Shown: piece after piece, positions 47,433-56,389 of the stretch
Layout of the letters: the number at the start of each line of letters is the position of its first letter
Numbering within the stretch: position 1 is the stretch's first letter
NCBI RefSeq assembly: GCF_018847975.1
Contig: NZ_CP072597.1
Span: 5,185,001-5,249,000 of the forward strand
DNA: 64,000 bases
From: Lysobacter sp. K5869
GTDB lineage: Bacteria; Pseudomonadota; Gammaproteobacteria; Xanthomonadales; Xanthomonadaceae
Reading direction: 5' to 3'
Translations under genes and position numbers: made by a program
Notes under the pieces: generated by a model
What the model saw: the letters and a program-made list of their open reading frames with translations, nothing else
Told to the model about the DNA's origin: nothing
Databases searched by the model: none

Positions 47433-48080
47433 TCAGGTCGGCGTCGCCCGTTTGCCCTGGGCCAGCGCATAGACCTCCGGCGACCGCTTGCGCGAGGCCG
47501 CCGGCTTGCGGATCGAGACCTTGGCGTAGCGACGGCGCAGTTCGCGCACGTAATCGTCGAAGCCCACGCCCTGGAACAGCTTGATCAGGAAGGTGCCCTC
47601 GACCCTCAGGTGCCGGTCGGCGAAGTCCATCGCCAGCTCCGAGAGGTGCATCGCCCGCGGCAGGTCCACCGCGTCCACCCCGCTCATATTGGGGGCCATA
47701 TCGGACAGGACAAGGTCCACGGCCTGACCGCCCAGGGTGCCTTCCAGCTGGGCCAGGACGGCATCTTCGCGGAAGTCGCCGTGAATGAACTCGACCCCGG
47801 CCAGGCCGGGCATGTCCAGGATGTCCAGGGCCACGATCCGGCCCGGCTGCTTGGGCCACAGCCGTTCCATTTCCTGGCGGACCCACTGCGACCAGCCGCC
47901 GGGGGCGGCGCCGAGGTCGACCACGACCATGCCGGGCTTGAGCAGGCGGTCGCGTTCGACCAGTTCCTCGAGCTTGTAGGCCGCGCGCGAGCGCAGCCCC
48001 TCGGACTTGGCCTTCTTCACGAAGGGGTCGGAGAAGTGTTCTTTGAGCCAGCGTTGGCTGGACTTGCTGCGGGTCGCCAT
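47433..48080 (-). CDS. rlmE: 23S rRNA 2'-O-methyltransferase RlmE (FtsJ)
   Basis: 215 residues from the ATG at 48080. It methylates U2552 in the peptidyl-transferase A loop late in 50S assembly. The N terminus has [10 protein letters not shown] with the first catalytic Lys; SAM motif I is [14 protein letters not shown] (52-65), then [10 protein letters not shown] with the catalytic Asp, and [12 protein letters not shown] with the second Lys. Upstream of ftsH, as in most Gammaproteobacteria, and divergent from yhbY with 81 bases between. Confidence 0.96.
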   Translation of the reverse strand: MATRSKSSQRWLKEHFSDPFVKKAKSEGLRSRAAYKLEELVERDRLLKPGMVVVDLGAAPGGWSQWVRQEMERLWPKQPGRIVALDILDMPGLAGVEFIHGDFREDAVLAQLEGTLGGQAVDLVLSDMAPNMSGVDAVDLPRAMHLSELAMDFADRHLRVEGTFLIKLFQGVGFDDYVRELRRRYAKVSIRKPAASRKRSPEVYALAQGKRATPT

Positions 48081-48161
48081 GGGCGCGGGCGGCCGTTCCG
48101 GGTGGGGGTTAGGGAGGCCATGATACCCTGAGCGCCCTTTCCGCTTAGTTCGTGTGTCCCG

Positions 48162-48467
48162 ATGCCGACCCTGCTGACCTCCGCCCAGACCCGTTTCCTG
48201 CGCGGACAGGCCCATGATCTCAAGGCCATGCTGCAGGTGGGCGGTAAAGGGGTGACCGACGCCCTGATCGCCGAAATCGACCTCGCCCTGGAGCACCACG
48301 AGCTGATCAAGGTCAAGGTCGGCGCCGAGGACCGCGACGCCCGCGACGCCCTGATCGACTCCATCGCCGAGCGCACCGGCGCCGCCCTGGTCCAGCGCAT
48401 CGGCCACACCGCGGTGCTGTACCGGGCGAGCAAGGACAAGCGCCAGATCGTGCTGCCGCGGGCCTAA
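48162..48467 (+). CDS. yhbY: YhbY, CRM-domain ribosome assembly RNA-binding protein
   Basis: 101 residues made of a single CRM domain. It shows [24 protein letters not shown], then HELIKVKV and a final GHTAVLYR strand with the family GxxxxLYR. YhbY associates with pre-50S particles. Divergent gene pair with rlmE, both late 50S assembly factors; this arrangement is conserved. Confidence 0.93.
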   Translation: MPTLLTSAQTRFLRGQAHDLKAMLQVGGKGVTDALIAEIDLALEHHELIKVKVGAEDRDARDALIDSIAERTGAALVQRIGHTAVLYRASKDKRQIVLPRA

Positions 48468-48470
48468 GGG

Positions 48471-48558
48471 CCGGGAGTGGGGAATCGGGAATAGAGAATC
48501 GGCCAACGCCGCCCCTCCCCGCTCCCGCCATTCCCGATTCCCCATTCCCGATTCCCGC
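48471..48558. repeat. Inverted GGGAATCGGGAAT-type repeat
   Basis: The left part (about 48477-48503) carries GGGAATCGGGAAT and GAGAATCGG; the right part (48528-48558) carries their complements ATTCCCGATTCCC twice. Together they form a large imperfect hairpin filling the gap between yhbY and the next gene. Repeats of this type are scattered through Xanthomonadaceae genomes. The right arm ends 3 bases before the next start codon, so it overlaps that gene's ribosome-binding region. Confidence 0.75.
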
Positions 48559-48561
48559 CCT

Positions 48562-48936
48562 ATGCAACTGACTCTCGAACGCCCCGACCACGAGTTCTTC
48601 CTGCGCGGCGCCGACGGCCGCGCGGCCCTGGTCAACGACCGCCGGATCGAGCGCAGCTTCATCCTGGCGCCGAACGCGCTGATCGAAGACTGGGCGGTGA
48701 CCGACGTGCGCAGCCTGCGCATCGAGGACCTGGAACCGCTGTTCGCGCTGCAGCCGGAGCTGATCGTGCTCGGCTGCGGCGCCGTCCAGGCGTTCCCGCC
48801 GACGGCGACCCTGGCCGCCAGCCTGCAGCGCAAGGTCGGCCTGGAATCGATGACCAACGCCGCCGCCGCGCGCACCTTCAACGTGCTCGCCGGCGAAGGC
48901 CGGCGCGTGGTCGCCGGGTTCGTGCTGGGCGGTTGA
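48562..48936 (+). CDS. Mth938/DUF498-family protein
   Basis: 124 residues. The Mth938-like fold is indicated by [20 protein letters not shown] (about 25-44), [13 protein letters not shown] (about 70-82) and [29 protein letters not shown] near the end. Family members are small soluble proteins; a human relative (NDUFAF3) helps assemble respiratory complex I. The bacterial role is not known. The ribosome-binding site is obscured by the repeat directly upstream. Confidence 0.85.
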   Translation: MQLTLERPDHEFFLRGADGRAALVNDRRIERSFILAPNALIEDWAVTDVRSLRIEDLEPLFALQPELIVLGCGAVQAFPPTATLAASLQRKVGLESMTNAAAARTFNVLAGEGRRVVAGFVLGG

Positions 48937-49135
48937 TCCGCGCGGCGACGGCTCGCCCGTCGATCGACCTCGGCTCGGCGGCGCTTCGCACGCGCATCGC
49001 GCCCGCGCACGGCCGCGGCGACGAACACAGCCGCGAAATCCCGCCTGGGACGAACCCGGGTTGGCGCCGGCGCCGCACGGCGTTATAACGGCGCCGACGC
49101 ATCGGACCGCCGCGATCCCCCGCGCAAGGTGGCGC

Positions 49136-49717
49136 ATGACCCAAGACAGCCCGGCCGCCGTTCCCGCGGCGCCGCCCGCCCCCGCGGACAGCGCGCCGCT
49201 GGATCAGCGCGAGCGCGACTTTCTGCGCGCCAAACAATCGCGCGGCGCGCCGTGGCTGCTGTGGACGACCACCGCGATCGCGGTGGCGTGCTTCGTGCCG
49301 GCGATTTACTTCGAGCCCGAGATGCGCGGCTTCTGGCCGATCGCCGGGATCGCGCTGGCGATCGGGTTCCTGGCCTTGCTCGCGCTCAGCGAATCCTTCG
49401 ACCACTCCAACCTGCGCGACGATCTCGCCGCCGGCGTCAAACTGTGGCGCGAAGGCACGCTCACCGGCGTGATGAAGCGCGACGACGGCGAAAGCTGGCC
49501 GCCGATCTACTGCATCTACGTCGCCCTCGACGGCGACGACCCCACGCTGCCGACGCGCTTCTCGGTGCCGTGGAGCTGCTATGAAGCCGTTTCGACCGAC
49601 CGGCGCGTGCGCATCGCCTATGCGCCCCAGTCGCTGCGGCTGCTGTACCTGAGCGAGGGCGATTACGAATACGTCGCCGTGGATCGCCAGTTCGATCCGC
49701 ATCCGCCGCCGCCATGA
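49136..49717 (+). CDS. Membrane protein, paralog A of an unknown family
   Basis: 193 residues from the ATG at 49136. An N-terminal Ala/Pro-rich part and LDQRERDFLRAKQ precede two hydrophobic segments (about 41-60 and 65-85). Then comes DDLAAGVKLWREGTLTGVMKRDDGESWPP and a C-terminal beta-rich part ending YEYVAVDRQFDPHPPPP. The next gene shares all of these elements, so the two are duplicates. The C-terminal part reads like a small soluble domain in the cytoplasm. Overlaps the next gene by 4 bases. Confidence 0.7.
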   Translation: MTQDSPAAVPAAPPAPADSAPLDQRERDFLRAKQSRGAPWLLWTTTAIAVACFVPAIYFEPEMRGFWPIAGIALAIGFLALLALSESFDHSNLRDDLAAGVKLWREGTLTGVMKRDDGESWPPIYCIYVALDGDDPTLPTRFSVPWSCYEAVSTDRRVRIAYAPQSLRLLYLSEGDYEYVAVDRQFDPHPPPP

Positions 49718-50277
49718 ACGCGCACGAATCGCCGCGCGCGGATGCGCCGCTGGACGCGCGCGAACGCGAGTATCTGCGTTCGAAACAAATCGAGGTCTGG
49801 CCGCAGGCGAGCTTCGCGATCAACGCGGCGCTGTTCGTCTCGATGCTGGTGGTGCTGATCCGCTCCGACGAAGCGTTCTCGCCGTGGGCCTGGTTCGGCT
49901 TCGGCGCGCTGATGCTGATCGCGCTGGGCTTGTCGTACACGATCTGCCGCGACCAACTGGACCTGCGCGCCGACCTCGCCGCTGGCGTCAAGCGCTGGCG
50001 CGAAGGCACGGTCGCGCGCATGTGGAGCCACGACGACGGCGAGAGCTGGCCGCCGGGGTATCGCATCGAAATCGCGTTCGACCCCGGCGACGATCCGAAC
50101 GCGAATCCGCCGCCGGGTTTCTCGGTGTACTGGCATTGCTATGAAACGGTGCGGCTCGGCGACCGCGTGCGCGTGGCGTATTCGCCCAAATCGCACTATC
50201 TGTTGAATCTGATCGACGGCGAGTACGAGTACGCCGCGCCGCAGCGGCGGCTCGATCCGCATCCGCCGAAGGCTTGA
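49714..50277 (+). CDS. Membrane protein, paralog B of an unknown family
   Basis: 187 residues, starting within the end of paralog A. It shares LDAREREYLRSKQ, two hydrophobic segments (about 34-50 and 56-75), DLAAGVKRWREGTVARMWSHDDGESWPP, the WHCYETV block and the YEYA...RRLDPHPP ending with its neighbour. Tandem duplication is clear. No catalytic motif or known domain is seen. Expressed with paralog A by translational coupling. Confidence 0.7.
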   Translation: MNAHESPRADAPLDAREREYLRSKQIEVWPQASFAINAALFVSMLVVLIRSDEAFSPWAWFGFGALMLIALGLSYTICRDQLDLRADLAAGVKRWREGTVARMWSHDDGESWPPGYRIEIAFDPGDDPNANPPPGFSVYWHCYETVRLGDRVRVAYSPKSHYLLNLIDGEYEYAAPQRRLDPHPPKA

Positions 50278-50330
50278 GCGCGGCCGCCGCGAAAGCCGCT
50301 CGCTGGCGCCGCGGCCGTCGCAGAGCGCGA

Positions 50331-50936
50331 TCAATCCGACTTTCGACGCAGCGAATAGCTAAAGGAGTCGGTTCGCAGACGCAGCAGGGTGTTGCTGAGC
50401 GGAACGTAGGCGATGCGCACGGAATCTTTCGGCTTGAGCCGCAGGTACAATCGCTTTTCCACGAAAAACCGCAGCTCCCGCGGCGGCGTTTCGTCGCTGA
50501 GCACGCGGACGAAGCCGGGGCCGTCGCCCTCCTCGGAATCCATATCGCCGATGCGGCCCGACACGATCAGCTGGATGCCGGCATCGAGATCGCGGCGCAG
50601 CCTGGCGTCTTGTCTCGACATCATCAAAGCCACCGCGGCCAGAACGCCGACGACGCTCACGACGATGGCCGCGACCACGCGAACGTCGAGCCGGTACATC
50701 CCGACCAGACCGAATACGATCGCGACGATGAGGGCGATCGCGCCCAGAAACCCTATGATTCCGCTGGCGCCCGACCGGGCCGAGACCAATGCCTCGCGGT
50801 CTCGCGCGTTGAGCGGCCGGGTCCGGATTTCCCCCAGCGCGAGGCCGCTGCCGTCCTCGAGTTCCCAGCGGTCGTCGTCATCGTCGTGCGGGTCGGGCAG
50901 CGTCTGGACCCGCGTTTCATCCGGCGATGACGGCAT
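50331..50936 (-). CDS. Membrane protein, distant relative of the paralog pair
   Basis: 201 residues with an acidic N terminus (DPHDDDDDRWELEDG), LNARDREALVSARSG, two hydrophobic segments (about 58-78 and 84-104), LRRDLDAGIQLIVSGRIGDM and a beta-rich C-terminal part (VRIAYVPLSNTLLRLR). The order of elements is the same as in the two plus-strand neighbours (acidic or polar head, RE(R) helix, two membrane segments, DLxAG helix, sheet), so it is probably a diverged copy in opposite orientation. It lies 29 bases before nlpD ends on the same strand side. Confidence 0.65.
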   Translation of the reverse strand: MPSSPDETRVQTLPDPHDDDDDRWELEDGSGLALGEIRTRPLNARDREALVSARSGASGIIGFLGAIALIVAIVFGLVGMYRLDVRVVAAIVVSVVGVLAAVALMMSRQDARLRRDLDAGIQLIVSGRIGDMDSEEGDGPGFVRVLSDETPPRELRFFVEKRLYLRLKPKDSVRIAYVPLSNTLLRLRTDSFSYSLRRKSD

Positions 50937-50965
50937 ACCGATCCTTCAGACGGTTCGCGGGCCGG

Positions 50966-51760
50966 TTACTTCGCCGGCAAATACAACAGCGGATCGACCG
51001 GCTTGGCGTTGTAGCGCACCTCGAAGTGCAGCTGATCGCGCGCCGCGCCGCTGCGGCCCATCTCGGCGATCTGCTCGCCGGACTTGACCAGTTGGCCTTC
51101 GTTGACCAGCCGCTTGCGGTTGTGGCCGTACGCCGACAGCCACTGCTCGTTGTGCTTGACGATGATGAGCTCGCCATAGCCGACCAAGCCCGTGCCCGAG
51201 TACACCACCACGCCGTCGGCGGCCGCGCGCACCGGGGTGCCGGGGGCGCCGCCGATGTCGACGCCCTGCTTGGTCGGTTCGTTGGCGACGAAGCGGCCCA
51301 GCAGCGGGCCGTCGGCCGGCCAGCGCCAGCGGATGCCGCTGTCGATCGGCGCGGCCGGCGCCGGCGCGGGCGCGCTCGGACGGGTCGCGGTCGAGCCGCC
51401 CGACGACGAGGAACCCGACGACGAGGACGAGCCGCCGCGACCGGGCGGATACAGCTTCAGGCGCTGGCCCGGATACAGGCTGTACGGCGGCGACAGGCCG
51501 TTCCACGCGGCCAGATCGGCCAGTTGGATGCCGTTGTTGACCGCGATGCGGTACAGGCCTTCGCCGCGCTGCACGACCACGGTCGCGCCGGGCTTGGCCA
51601 CCGAGGGCCGCTGCGCCGGGGTCGAGGGCCGGCTGCCGCCGCCGCGCGAGCCGCCGCGGGAAGGTTCGCGGACGACCGTGCTCGAACATCCGATCAGGGC
51701 GAGCGTGGCCAGCAGGCAGGCGGCCATCGCCAGGGTCGGGGTTCGGGTCGTCTCGCTCAT
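50966..51760 (-). CDS. nlpD: NlpD-like LysM/LytM lipoprotein (amidase activator)
   Basis: 264 residues from the ATG at 51760. Lipoprotein signal with lipobox LIGC (Cys25), a LysM peptidoglycan-binding domain (about 58-102, VVQRGEGLYRIAVNNGI), a Ser/Gly linker and a LytM domain (about 150-262). The LytM metal motif is degenerate: KQGVDIGG where active enzymes have HxGxD. This is typical of NlpD/EnvC factors, which activate cell-division amidases and do not cut peptidoglycan themselves. Follows yqaA, pcm and surE in the conserved order. Confidence 0.9.
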   Translation of the reverse strand: MSETTRTPTLAMAACLLATLALIGCSSTVVREPSRGGSRGGGSRPSTPAQRPSVAKPGATVVVQRGEGLYRIAVNNGIQLADLAAWNGLSPPYSLYPGQRLKLYPPGRGGSSSSSGSSSSGGSTATRPSAPAPAPAAPIDSGIRWRWPADGPLLGRFVANEPTKQGVDIGGAPGTPVRAAADGVVVYSGTGLVGYGELIIVKHNEQWLSAYGHNRKRLVNEGQLVKSGEQIAEMGRSGAARDQLHFEVRYNAKPVDPLLYLPAK

Positions 51761-51845
51761 GTTCGTCCTCTTGCCGCGCCGCTCGCCGGGCGCGTGGTGT
51801 CTCGAATGTCCAATGCCGCCGCGCGAGTGTGGCCGGACCCGCGCC

Positions 51846-52463
51846 TCAGCGCTGTGAATGCCAGACCAGCACCGCGATGCCGACCACGACCACCGCGGTC
51901 GCGATCCAGCCGATCGGCTCGATGTAGCGCCGCAGCGCCGCTTCGGCGCGTTCACCGCCGATGCGGATCGCCAGCGCCAGCAGGTACACCCGCTTGGCCC
52001 GGCCGATGAACATGCTGGGGAGGTATTGCAGCATAGGCACGCCGACGATGCCCGACGCCCAGGTGAACACCTTCATCGGAATCGGCATGAAGCCGCCGAG
52101 CACCAGGAAGGTGAACACCGCCCACGGCGACTCGACCATCTTGGCCTGCACCGTGGCGATGCCGGCTTCGATCGAGGGCAGCATGCCGAGCGCGGCGAAT
52201 ACCGGCTTGAGCGCCTCGAACGCGTAGTGGCCGAGCGCGTAGCCGACCAGCGCGCCGAGCATCGAGCCGATGATGCTCAAGGTCGCGAACCAGAACGCGC
52301 GCTTGGGCTGGGCCACCGACATCGGCGCCAGCATCACCTCGGGCATGATCGGGAAGATGATCGCCTCGACGAAGCTCAGCCCGGTCAGATAGGCCGGAGC
52401 GTGGCGATGTCGGGCCCAGGTGATGGTGCGCTCGTAGAGCGGTCCGAAGATTTTCAATGCCAT
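51846..52463 (-). CDS. yqaA: YqaA-type SNARE-associated (VTT) membrane protein
   Basis: 205 residues with about five hydrophobic segments and the DedA/VTT-like re-entrant pattern, for example FVEAIIFPIMPEVMLAPM (about 31-48) and FLVLGGFMPIPMKVFTWASGIVG (about 118-140). Such proteins are thought to move lipids across the inner membrane. It lies between pcm and nlpD, the usual place in this family. The start at 52463 is well placed; no alternative is nearby. Confidence 0.85.
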   Translation of the reverse strand: MALKIFGPLYERTITWARHRHAPAYLTGLSFVEAIIFPIMPEVMLAPMSVAQPKRAFWFATLSIIGSMLGALVGYALGHYAFEALKPVFAALGMLPSIEAGIATVQAKMVESPWAVFTFLVLGGFMPIPMKVFTWASGIVGVPMLQYLPSMFIGRAKRVYLLALAIRIGGERAEAALRRYIEPIGWIATAVVVVGIAVLVWHSQR

Positions 52464-52521
52464 GCGGAAGGTCGGCTCTCGGAGAGTCGTCGGCTGCGGC
52501 CGCGAGGCCGCCCGGGGAAAG

Positions 52522-53202
52522 TCAGTCGATCATGCCCGACAGCAGCGGCACGAACACCACCGGCGCCAGCGTGGTTTGGCTGATGTTGCCGTCCGCGTCC
52601 TTGCGCAGCTTGAGCAGCGATTGCGAGGAGGCCGCGCCGACCGGCGCGATCAAGGTGCCGTTGGGCGCGAGTTGATCGGTCAGCGCATCGACCAGCGCCG
52701 GCGCGGCGGCGGTGACGATGATCGCGTCGAACGGGCCGTTCTCGGGCCAGCCGATGCGGCCGTCGTCGTGCTTGCTGCGCACGTTGAGGCCGAGCTGGCG
52801 GAAGCGCTTGCGCGCGGTGCGCAGCAGTTCGCCGATGCGTTCGACGGTGTGCACTTCCAGCCCCAGCGCGGCCAGGATCGCGGCCTGATAGCCCGAGCCG
52901 GTGCCGATCTCCAGCACCTTGCCCGGCACGCCGTCCTCGAACAGCGCCTCGGTCATGCGCGCCACCACCCACGGCTGGGAAATGGTCTGGCCGTGGCCGA
53001 TCGGCAGCGCGGTGTCTTCGTAGGCGCGCATCGCCAGCGCTTCGTCGACGAACAAATGGCGCGGCACGGTGCGGATCGCGTTGAGCACGCGCTCGTCGCG
53101 GATGCCGGCCTCGCGCAGGCGCTCGACCAGGCGGTCGCGCACGCGCTGCGAGGTCAGGCCGCTGCCGATGGCTTCGGGTTGCAGACGCATGCGTTGGATC
53201 AT
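52522..53202 (-). CDS. pcm: Protein-L-isoaspartate O-methyltransferase
   Basis: 226 residues from the ATG at 53202, overlapping the surE stop by 4 bases. It methylates isoaspartyl residues in aged proteins so they can revert to aspartate. Signatures are [20 protein letters not shown] (about 66-85), [16 protein letters not shown] (SAM motif I) and [17 protein letters not shown]. Co-occurrence with surE is conserved across Proteobacteria and points to survival in stationary phase. Confidence 0.96.
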   Translation of the reverse strand: MIQRMRLQPEAIGSGLTSQRVRDRLVERLREAGIRDERVLNAIRTVPRHLFVDEALAMRAYEDTALPIGHGQTISQPWVVARMTEALFEDGVPGKVLEIGTGSGYQAAILAALGLEVHTVERIGELLRTARKRFRQLGLNVRSKHDDGRIGWPENGPFDAIIVTAAAPALVDALTDQLAPNGTLIAPVGAASSQSLLKLRKDADGNISQTTLAPVVFVPLLSGMID

Positions 53203-53993
53203 GCGGCGCTCCCCGAAGCCGGCGCGTCGAGCGAGGCGGCCAGTCCGCCGACCCAACTGGCGACCTGCTCCAGCGCCTGATAGCGGGTCAGATCGACATG
53301 AATCGGCGTGATCGAAATATTGCCGGTGCGCACGGCATGGAAATCGGTGCCCGGGCCGGCGTCGGCCTCGGCGCCGGCGGGGCCGATCCACCACCAGTCG
53401 CGGCCGCGCGGATCGGTCTGCGGAATGCAGGCCTCGGCGCGGTGGCGGTTGCCCAGGCGGGTGACCTCGAAGCCGGCCACCTCGTCCCACGCCAGATCGG
53501 GCACGTTGACGTTGAGGATGGTGTCGGCCGGCAGCGGATCGGTGCGTAGGCGGGCGATGATCTCCACCGCCGCGCGCGCCGCGGTTTGGTAATGGCGGCC
53601 GTCGTGATCGGCCGCGGCCAGCGACATCGCCACCGCCGGCAGACCGAGGAAGCGGCCTTCCATCGCCGCGGCGACCGTGCCCGAATAGATCACGTCGTCG
53701 CCCATGTTGGCGGTGGTGTTGATGCCGGAGACGACGATGTCGGGCTCCACGTCCAGCATCCCGCTCAGCGCCACGTGCACGCAGTCCGTCGGCGTGCCGT
53801 GGACCCGCCAGGTGGTCTCGTCGAGGCGGGCGACCCGCACCGGCATGTCCAGGGTCAGCGAGTTGCTCGCGCCGGAACGGTCGCGGTCGGGAGCGACCAC
53901 CAGCACCTCGTGACCGGCTTCGCGCAGCCCTTGGGCGAGGATGCGGATGCCGGGCGCGTCGACGCCGTCGTCGTTGCTGACCAATACGCGCAT
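53199..53993 (-). CDS. surE: 5'/3'-nucleotidase SurE
   Basis: 264 residues. It removes phosphate from nucleoside monophosphates in the cytoplasm. The metal site is [10 protein letters not shown] (6-15), with Asp8 and Asp9; [10 protein letters not shown] and [21 protein letters not shown] complete the active site. The start at 53993 gives the exact family N terminus [10 protein letters not shown]. Overlaps pcm. Divergent from the LuxR-type gene with 136 bases between. Confidence 0.96.
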   Translation of the reverse strand: MRVLVSNDDGVDAPGIRILAQGLREAGHEVLVVAPDRDRSGASNSLTLDMPVRVARLDETTWRVHGTPTDCVHVALSGMLDVEPDIVVSGINTTANMGDDVIYSGTVAAAMEGRFLGLPAVAMSLAAADHDGRHYQTAARAAVEIIARLRTDPLPADTILNVNVPDLAWDEVAGFEVTRLGNRHRAEACIPQTDPRGRDWWWIGPAGAEADAGPGTDFHAVRTGNISITPIHVDLTRYQALEQVASWVGGLAASLDAPASGSAA

Positions 53994-54129
53994 GAGACTC
54001 CGCTGACGGAAAGACTGAGCTGGGGGAGCCCCGGATGATACCCGATAGGGCGGCGCCCTTCCCGCGCGGCGCCCGGCCGCCGCGGCGCGGCGAGCGTATG
54101 TATGATGACTGCGACCCGCCGGAACGCAG

Positions 54130-54885
54130 GTGTTCGACTCACACATGGAGTATTGGGACCATATCGACCGGGTGATGCGCGCCGCTTCGCTGGACGAGGT
54201 CAAATCCGCGACCGGCGCCTACTCCCGCGCCGTGGGCTTCCACAATCACGGTTACGCGACCAAGCTGCGCGAACCGCTGCCCGGCGGCTCGGATTTCGTG
54301 TTCTTCGAGGACTTCGACAGCGATTGGTCGAAGACCTACCCGGCTCTGGCCGCGCCCAACGCCGAGCGCAGCGACCCGCGCATCACCCTCTCGCGCGAAG
54401 GCCTGCCCGCCGTGGCGTGGAATTCGCGCGGGCGCACCACCTGGGAACCGCGTCCGCAGCTCTACCAGATCGGCCGCCGCACGCTGATGCAGGCCGGCGA
54501 ATTCGGCCTGCACGGCGGCATCACCGTGCCGAGTTGGTCGCCGGGCACGCAGTGGTCGTTCACCACCTTCACCGTCAACGCGTTGGCCGATCCGCGCGAT
54601 CTGGTGCCGACCTTGGGCGAGGCGGTGTACTTCGTCAGTTGCATGCACGCGGCGATGGACCGGCTGCTGCGCCGCCCGCGCCACGCGCCCAAGCTCAGCG
54701 AGCGCGAATGCGAGGTGCTGCGCTGGTCGGCGATCGGCAAGACCTCGTGGGAGATCTCGATGATCCTGCAGATCAGCGAGCGCACGGTGAACTTCCACCT
54801 GCAGCAGGTGGCGCGCAAGCTCGGGGTCAAGGGCCGGCGCGCGGCCTGCGCGCGCGCGGTGGCGTTGGGGTTGATCGCGCTGTAA
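54130..54885 (+). CDS. LuxR-family solo regulator with autoinducer-binding-like domain
   Basis: 251 residues from GTG 54130; ATG 54145 (giving 246) is an equally good start. The N-terminal domain (about 10-165) is of the autoinducer-binding type ([55 protein letters not shown]). The C-terminal HTH (about 184-250) reads [37 protein letters not shown]. No luxI-type synthase gene is in the window, so it is a solo candidate. Lysobacter has such a solo (LesR), but I cannot show orthology. Confidence 0.88.
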   Translation: MFDSHMEYWDHIDRVMRAASLDEVKSATGAYSRAVGFHNHGYATKLREPLPGGSDFVFFEDFDSDWSKTYPALAAPNAERSDPRITLSREGLPAVAWNSRGRTTWEPRPQLYQIGRRTLMQAGEFGLHGGITVPSWSPGTQWSFTTFTVNALADPRDLVPTLGEAVYFVSCMHAAMDRLLRRPRHAPKLSERECEVLRWSAIGKTSWEISMILQISERTVNFHLQQVARKLGVKGRRAACARAVALGLIAL

Positions 54886-55512
54886 GCGGCGCGTGAGCGG
54901 TCGCGGCGCACGCGCGGCGCCCGGCACGACGCGCTGCAAGCGTCGAAGCAGCGGGCCCGGCGGTGGCGGCGCTTTGCTTAATCTGCCGATTCGATCGTGC
55001 GCGGCTCGCCGCGTCGCCAACGCGTGCGGCGCGCGTTCGCCGCTGTCGTCGCGGCAACCTTCGGAATCCGGCACGTACCGTCGCCGCGGCGAAAACCGCC
55101 GCGCACCCGACTCGTACCCACCCCACCCGTCTTCCACCCCACCCGTCATTCCGGCGAAAGCCGGAACCCACTGCCGTTCGCCCTACCCCACCCTACGACG
55201 CGCCCCACCGCCCGAAGCGCCCTGTCAGTTTTGACAGGCCCACCCTCGCCCACCGCGAGAAGCGTGATGAACTAGACGTTCGCGGCACCCTCGAATGCGC
55301 GCCGACGGCGCGAGGGGACATCGCAGCGCGTGCCGCGCTTTTCGATCCGTGGCGATCGAACCCACCGTGTTTCCCCGGTGACGGCCCGATACCGACGGGC
55401 CGCAGGTCCCAAGGATGGGCCGGGGCTTTCTATTCCACCGCCCCGCGTTCGCCGCGCCGCCTTTGCGGCGAGCGCGGCGGCGCCGGGCGCGCGCGGCGAT
55501 TATCCTGTCGCC
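54886..55512. other. Intergenic region with one REP element
   Basis: 627 bases without a convincing gene between the LuxR-type gene and the Smr gene. It contains a single REP-like hairpin at 55143-55170. The rest shows nothing I can name apart from promoter space for the Smr gene. Confidence 0.7.
55143..55170. repeat. Single REP element
   Basis: Hairpin TTCCGGC-GAAA-GCCGGAA flanked by CCGTCA on the left and CCCA on the right. It is the same 28-base unit as in the arms of the REPIN at 37132-37241, with one base changed near the end. Confidence 0.8.
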
Positions 55513-56094
55513 ATGACGTCCCAGCCCGACCGCCCCGACGACGCCGGCGACGACGACGCGGCCCTGTTCCGCGCCGCCGTCGGCGAAGTCCGCCGCCTGC
55601 CCGAAGCCGCGCTGCCGCCGGCCGCGCCGAAGCCGAAGCCGCGTCCGCGCATGGCCGAGCGCGACGAGGCGCAGGCGCGCGACGAATTCCGCCACGCGCT
55701 CGAAGAGCAATTGCTGGAAGCCGGCGACGCGCTGAGCTACCGCCGCGACGAACTGCCGCCGAACGTGTTCGCGCGGCTGCGCCGCGGCGAGATTTCGGCG
55801 CAAGAGGAACTGGACCTGCACGGCAGCCCCGTGCGCGAGGCCGAAGCGCTGCTGCGCGCCTTCCTCAACGACGCGCGCCAGCACGAAGTCGGCTGCGTGC
55901 GCGTCATCCACGGCAAGGGCCGCGGCGGCGGCAACGATTTCCTCGACAGCCGCGGCCTGCCGGTGCTCAAGAATCTGGTCGACCGCATGCTGCGCCAGCG
56001 CGCGGACGTGCTGGCGTTCCACTCCGCGCCGAGCGCGCAAGGCGGCACCGGCGCGGTGCTGGTGTTGCTGGCGCGGCCGCAGCGGCGGCGTTGA
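55513..56094 (+). CDS. Smr-domain protein
   Basis: 193 residues from ATG 55513. An acidic, Pro-rich N terminus (1-50) and a helical region precede the C-terminal Smr domain with LDLHG (100-104), VIHGKGRGGG (131-140) and a final LVLLARP strand. Stand-alone Smr proteins (YdaL/SmrA/SmrB type) are RNA endonucleases; SmrB cuts mRNA at collided ribosomes. The DLHG and HGKG motifs are intact, so nuclease activity is plausible. Confidence 0.88.
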   Translation: MTSQPDRPDDAGDDDAALFRAAVGEVRRLPEAALPPAAPKPKPRPRMAERDEAQARDEFRHALEEQLLEAGDALSYRRDELPPNVFARLRRGEISAQEELDLHGSPVREAEALLRAFLNDARQHEVGCVRVIHGKGRGGGNDFLDSRGLPVLKNLVDRMLRQRADVLAFHSAPSAQGGTGAVLVLLARPQRRR

Positions 56095-56128
56095 GCTCGG
56101 CGCCCGACGCCCCGCCCGCGCGCTTCGA

Positions 56129-56389
56129 TCAACGCTGCTCGGTATCGGCCAGACGGCGCCGATCCGGCGGATTGACCCACTTCACTTCGATGCCGCGGCG
56201 CAAGGCCAGGCGTTCGACCGCCGACACGTAGGCGGCGTCGCGGCTCATGCCGTCCACTTGGTGCTTGGACAGCGTCGCCGGTTGCGACGGATCGGACGGT
56301 GCGGCGTAAGCGCTCTTGGTCTGCTGCCCGGCGCAGGCGGCGAGGACGCAGACGGACAACGACAGGACGGCGGTGCGCAAAGCGTTCAT
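56129..56389 (-). CDS. Small lipoprotein, unknown
   Basis: 86 residues from the ATG at 56389. Lipoprotein signal with lipobox LAAC (Cys19). The mature part is polar with SKHQVDGMSRDAAYVSAVERLALRRGIEVKWVNPP, which forms one helix and one strand by eye. Short lipoproteins with this ending are common in Xanthomonadaceae; I cannot name a function. It probably sits in the periplasm on the inner leaflet of the outer membrane. Confidence 0.65.
   Translation of the reverse strand: MNALRTAVLSLSVCVLAACAGQQTKSAYAAPSDPSQPATLSKHQVDGMSRDAAYVSAVERLALRRGIEVKWVNPPDRRRLADTEQR

Noticed and set aside
50966..51760. Active LytM endopeptidase
   Set aside because: The domain lacks the first metal-binding His (QGVDI instead of HxGxD), so it is better read as an NlpD-type activator.
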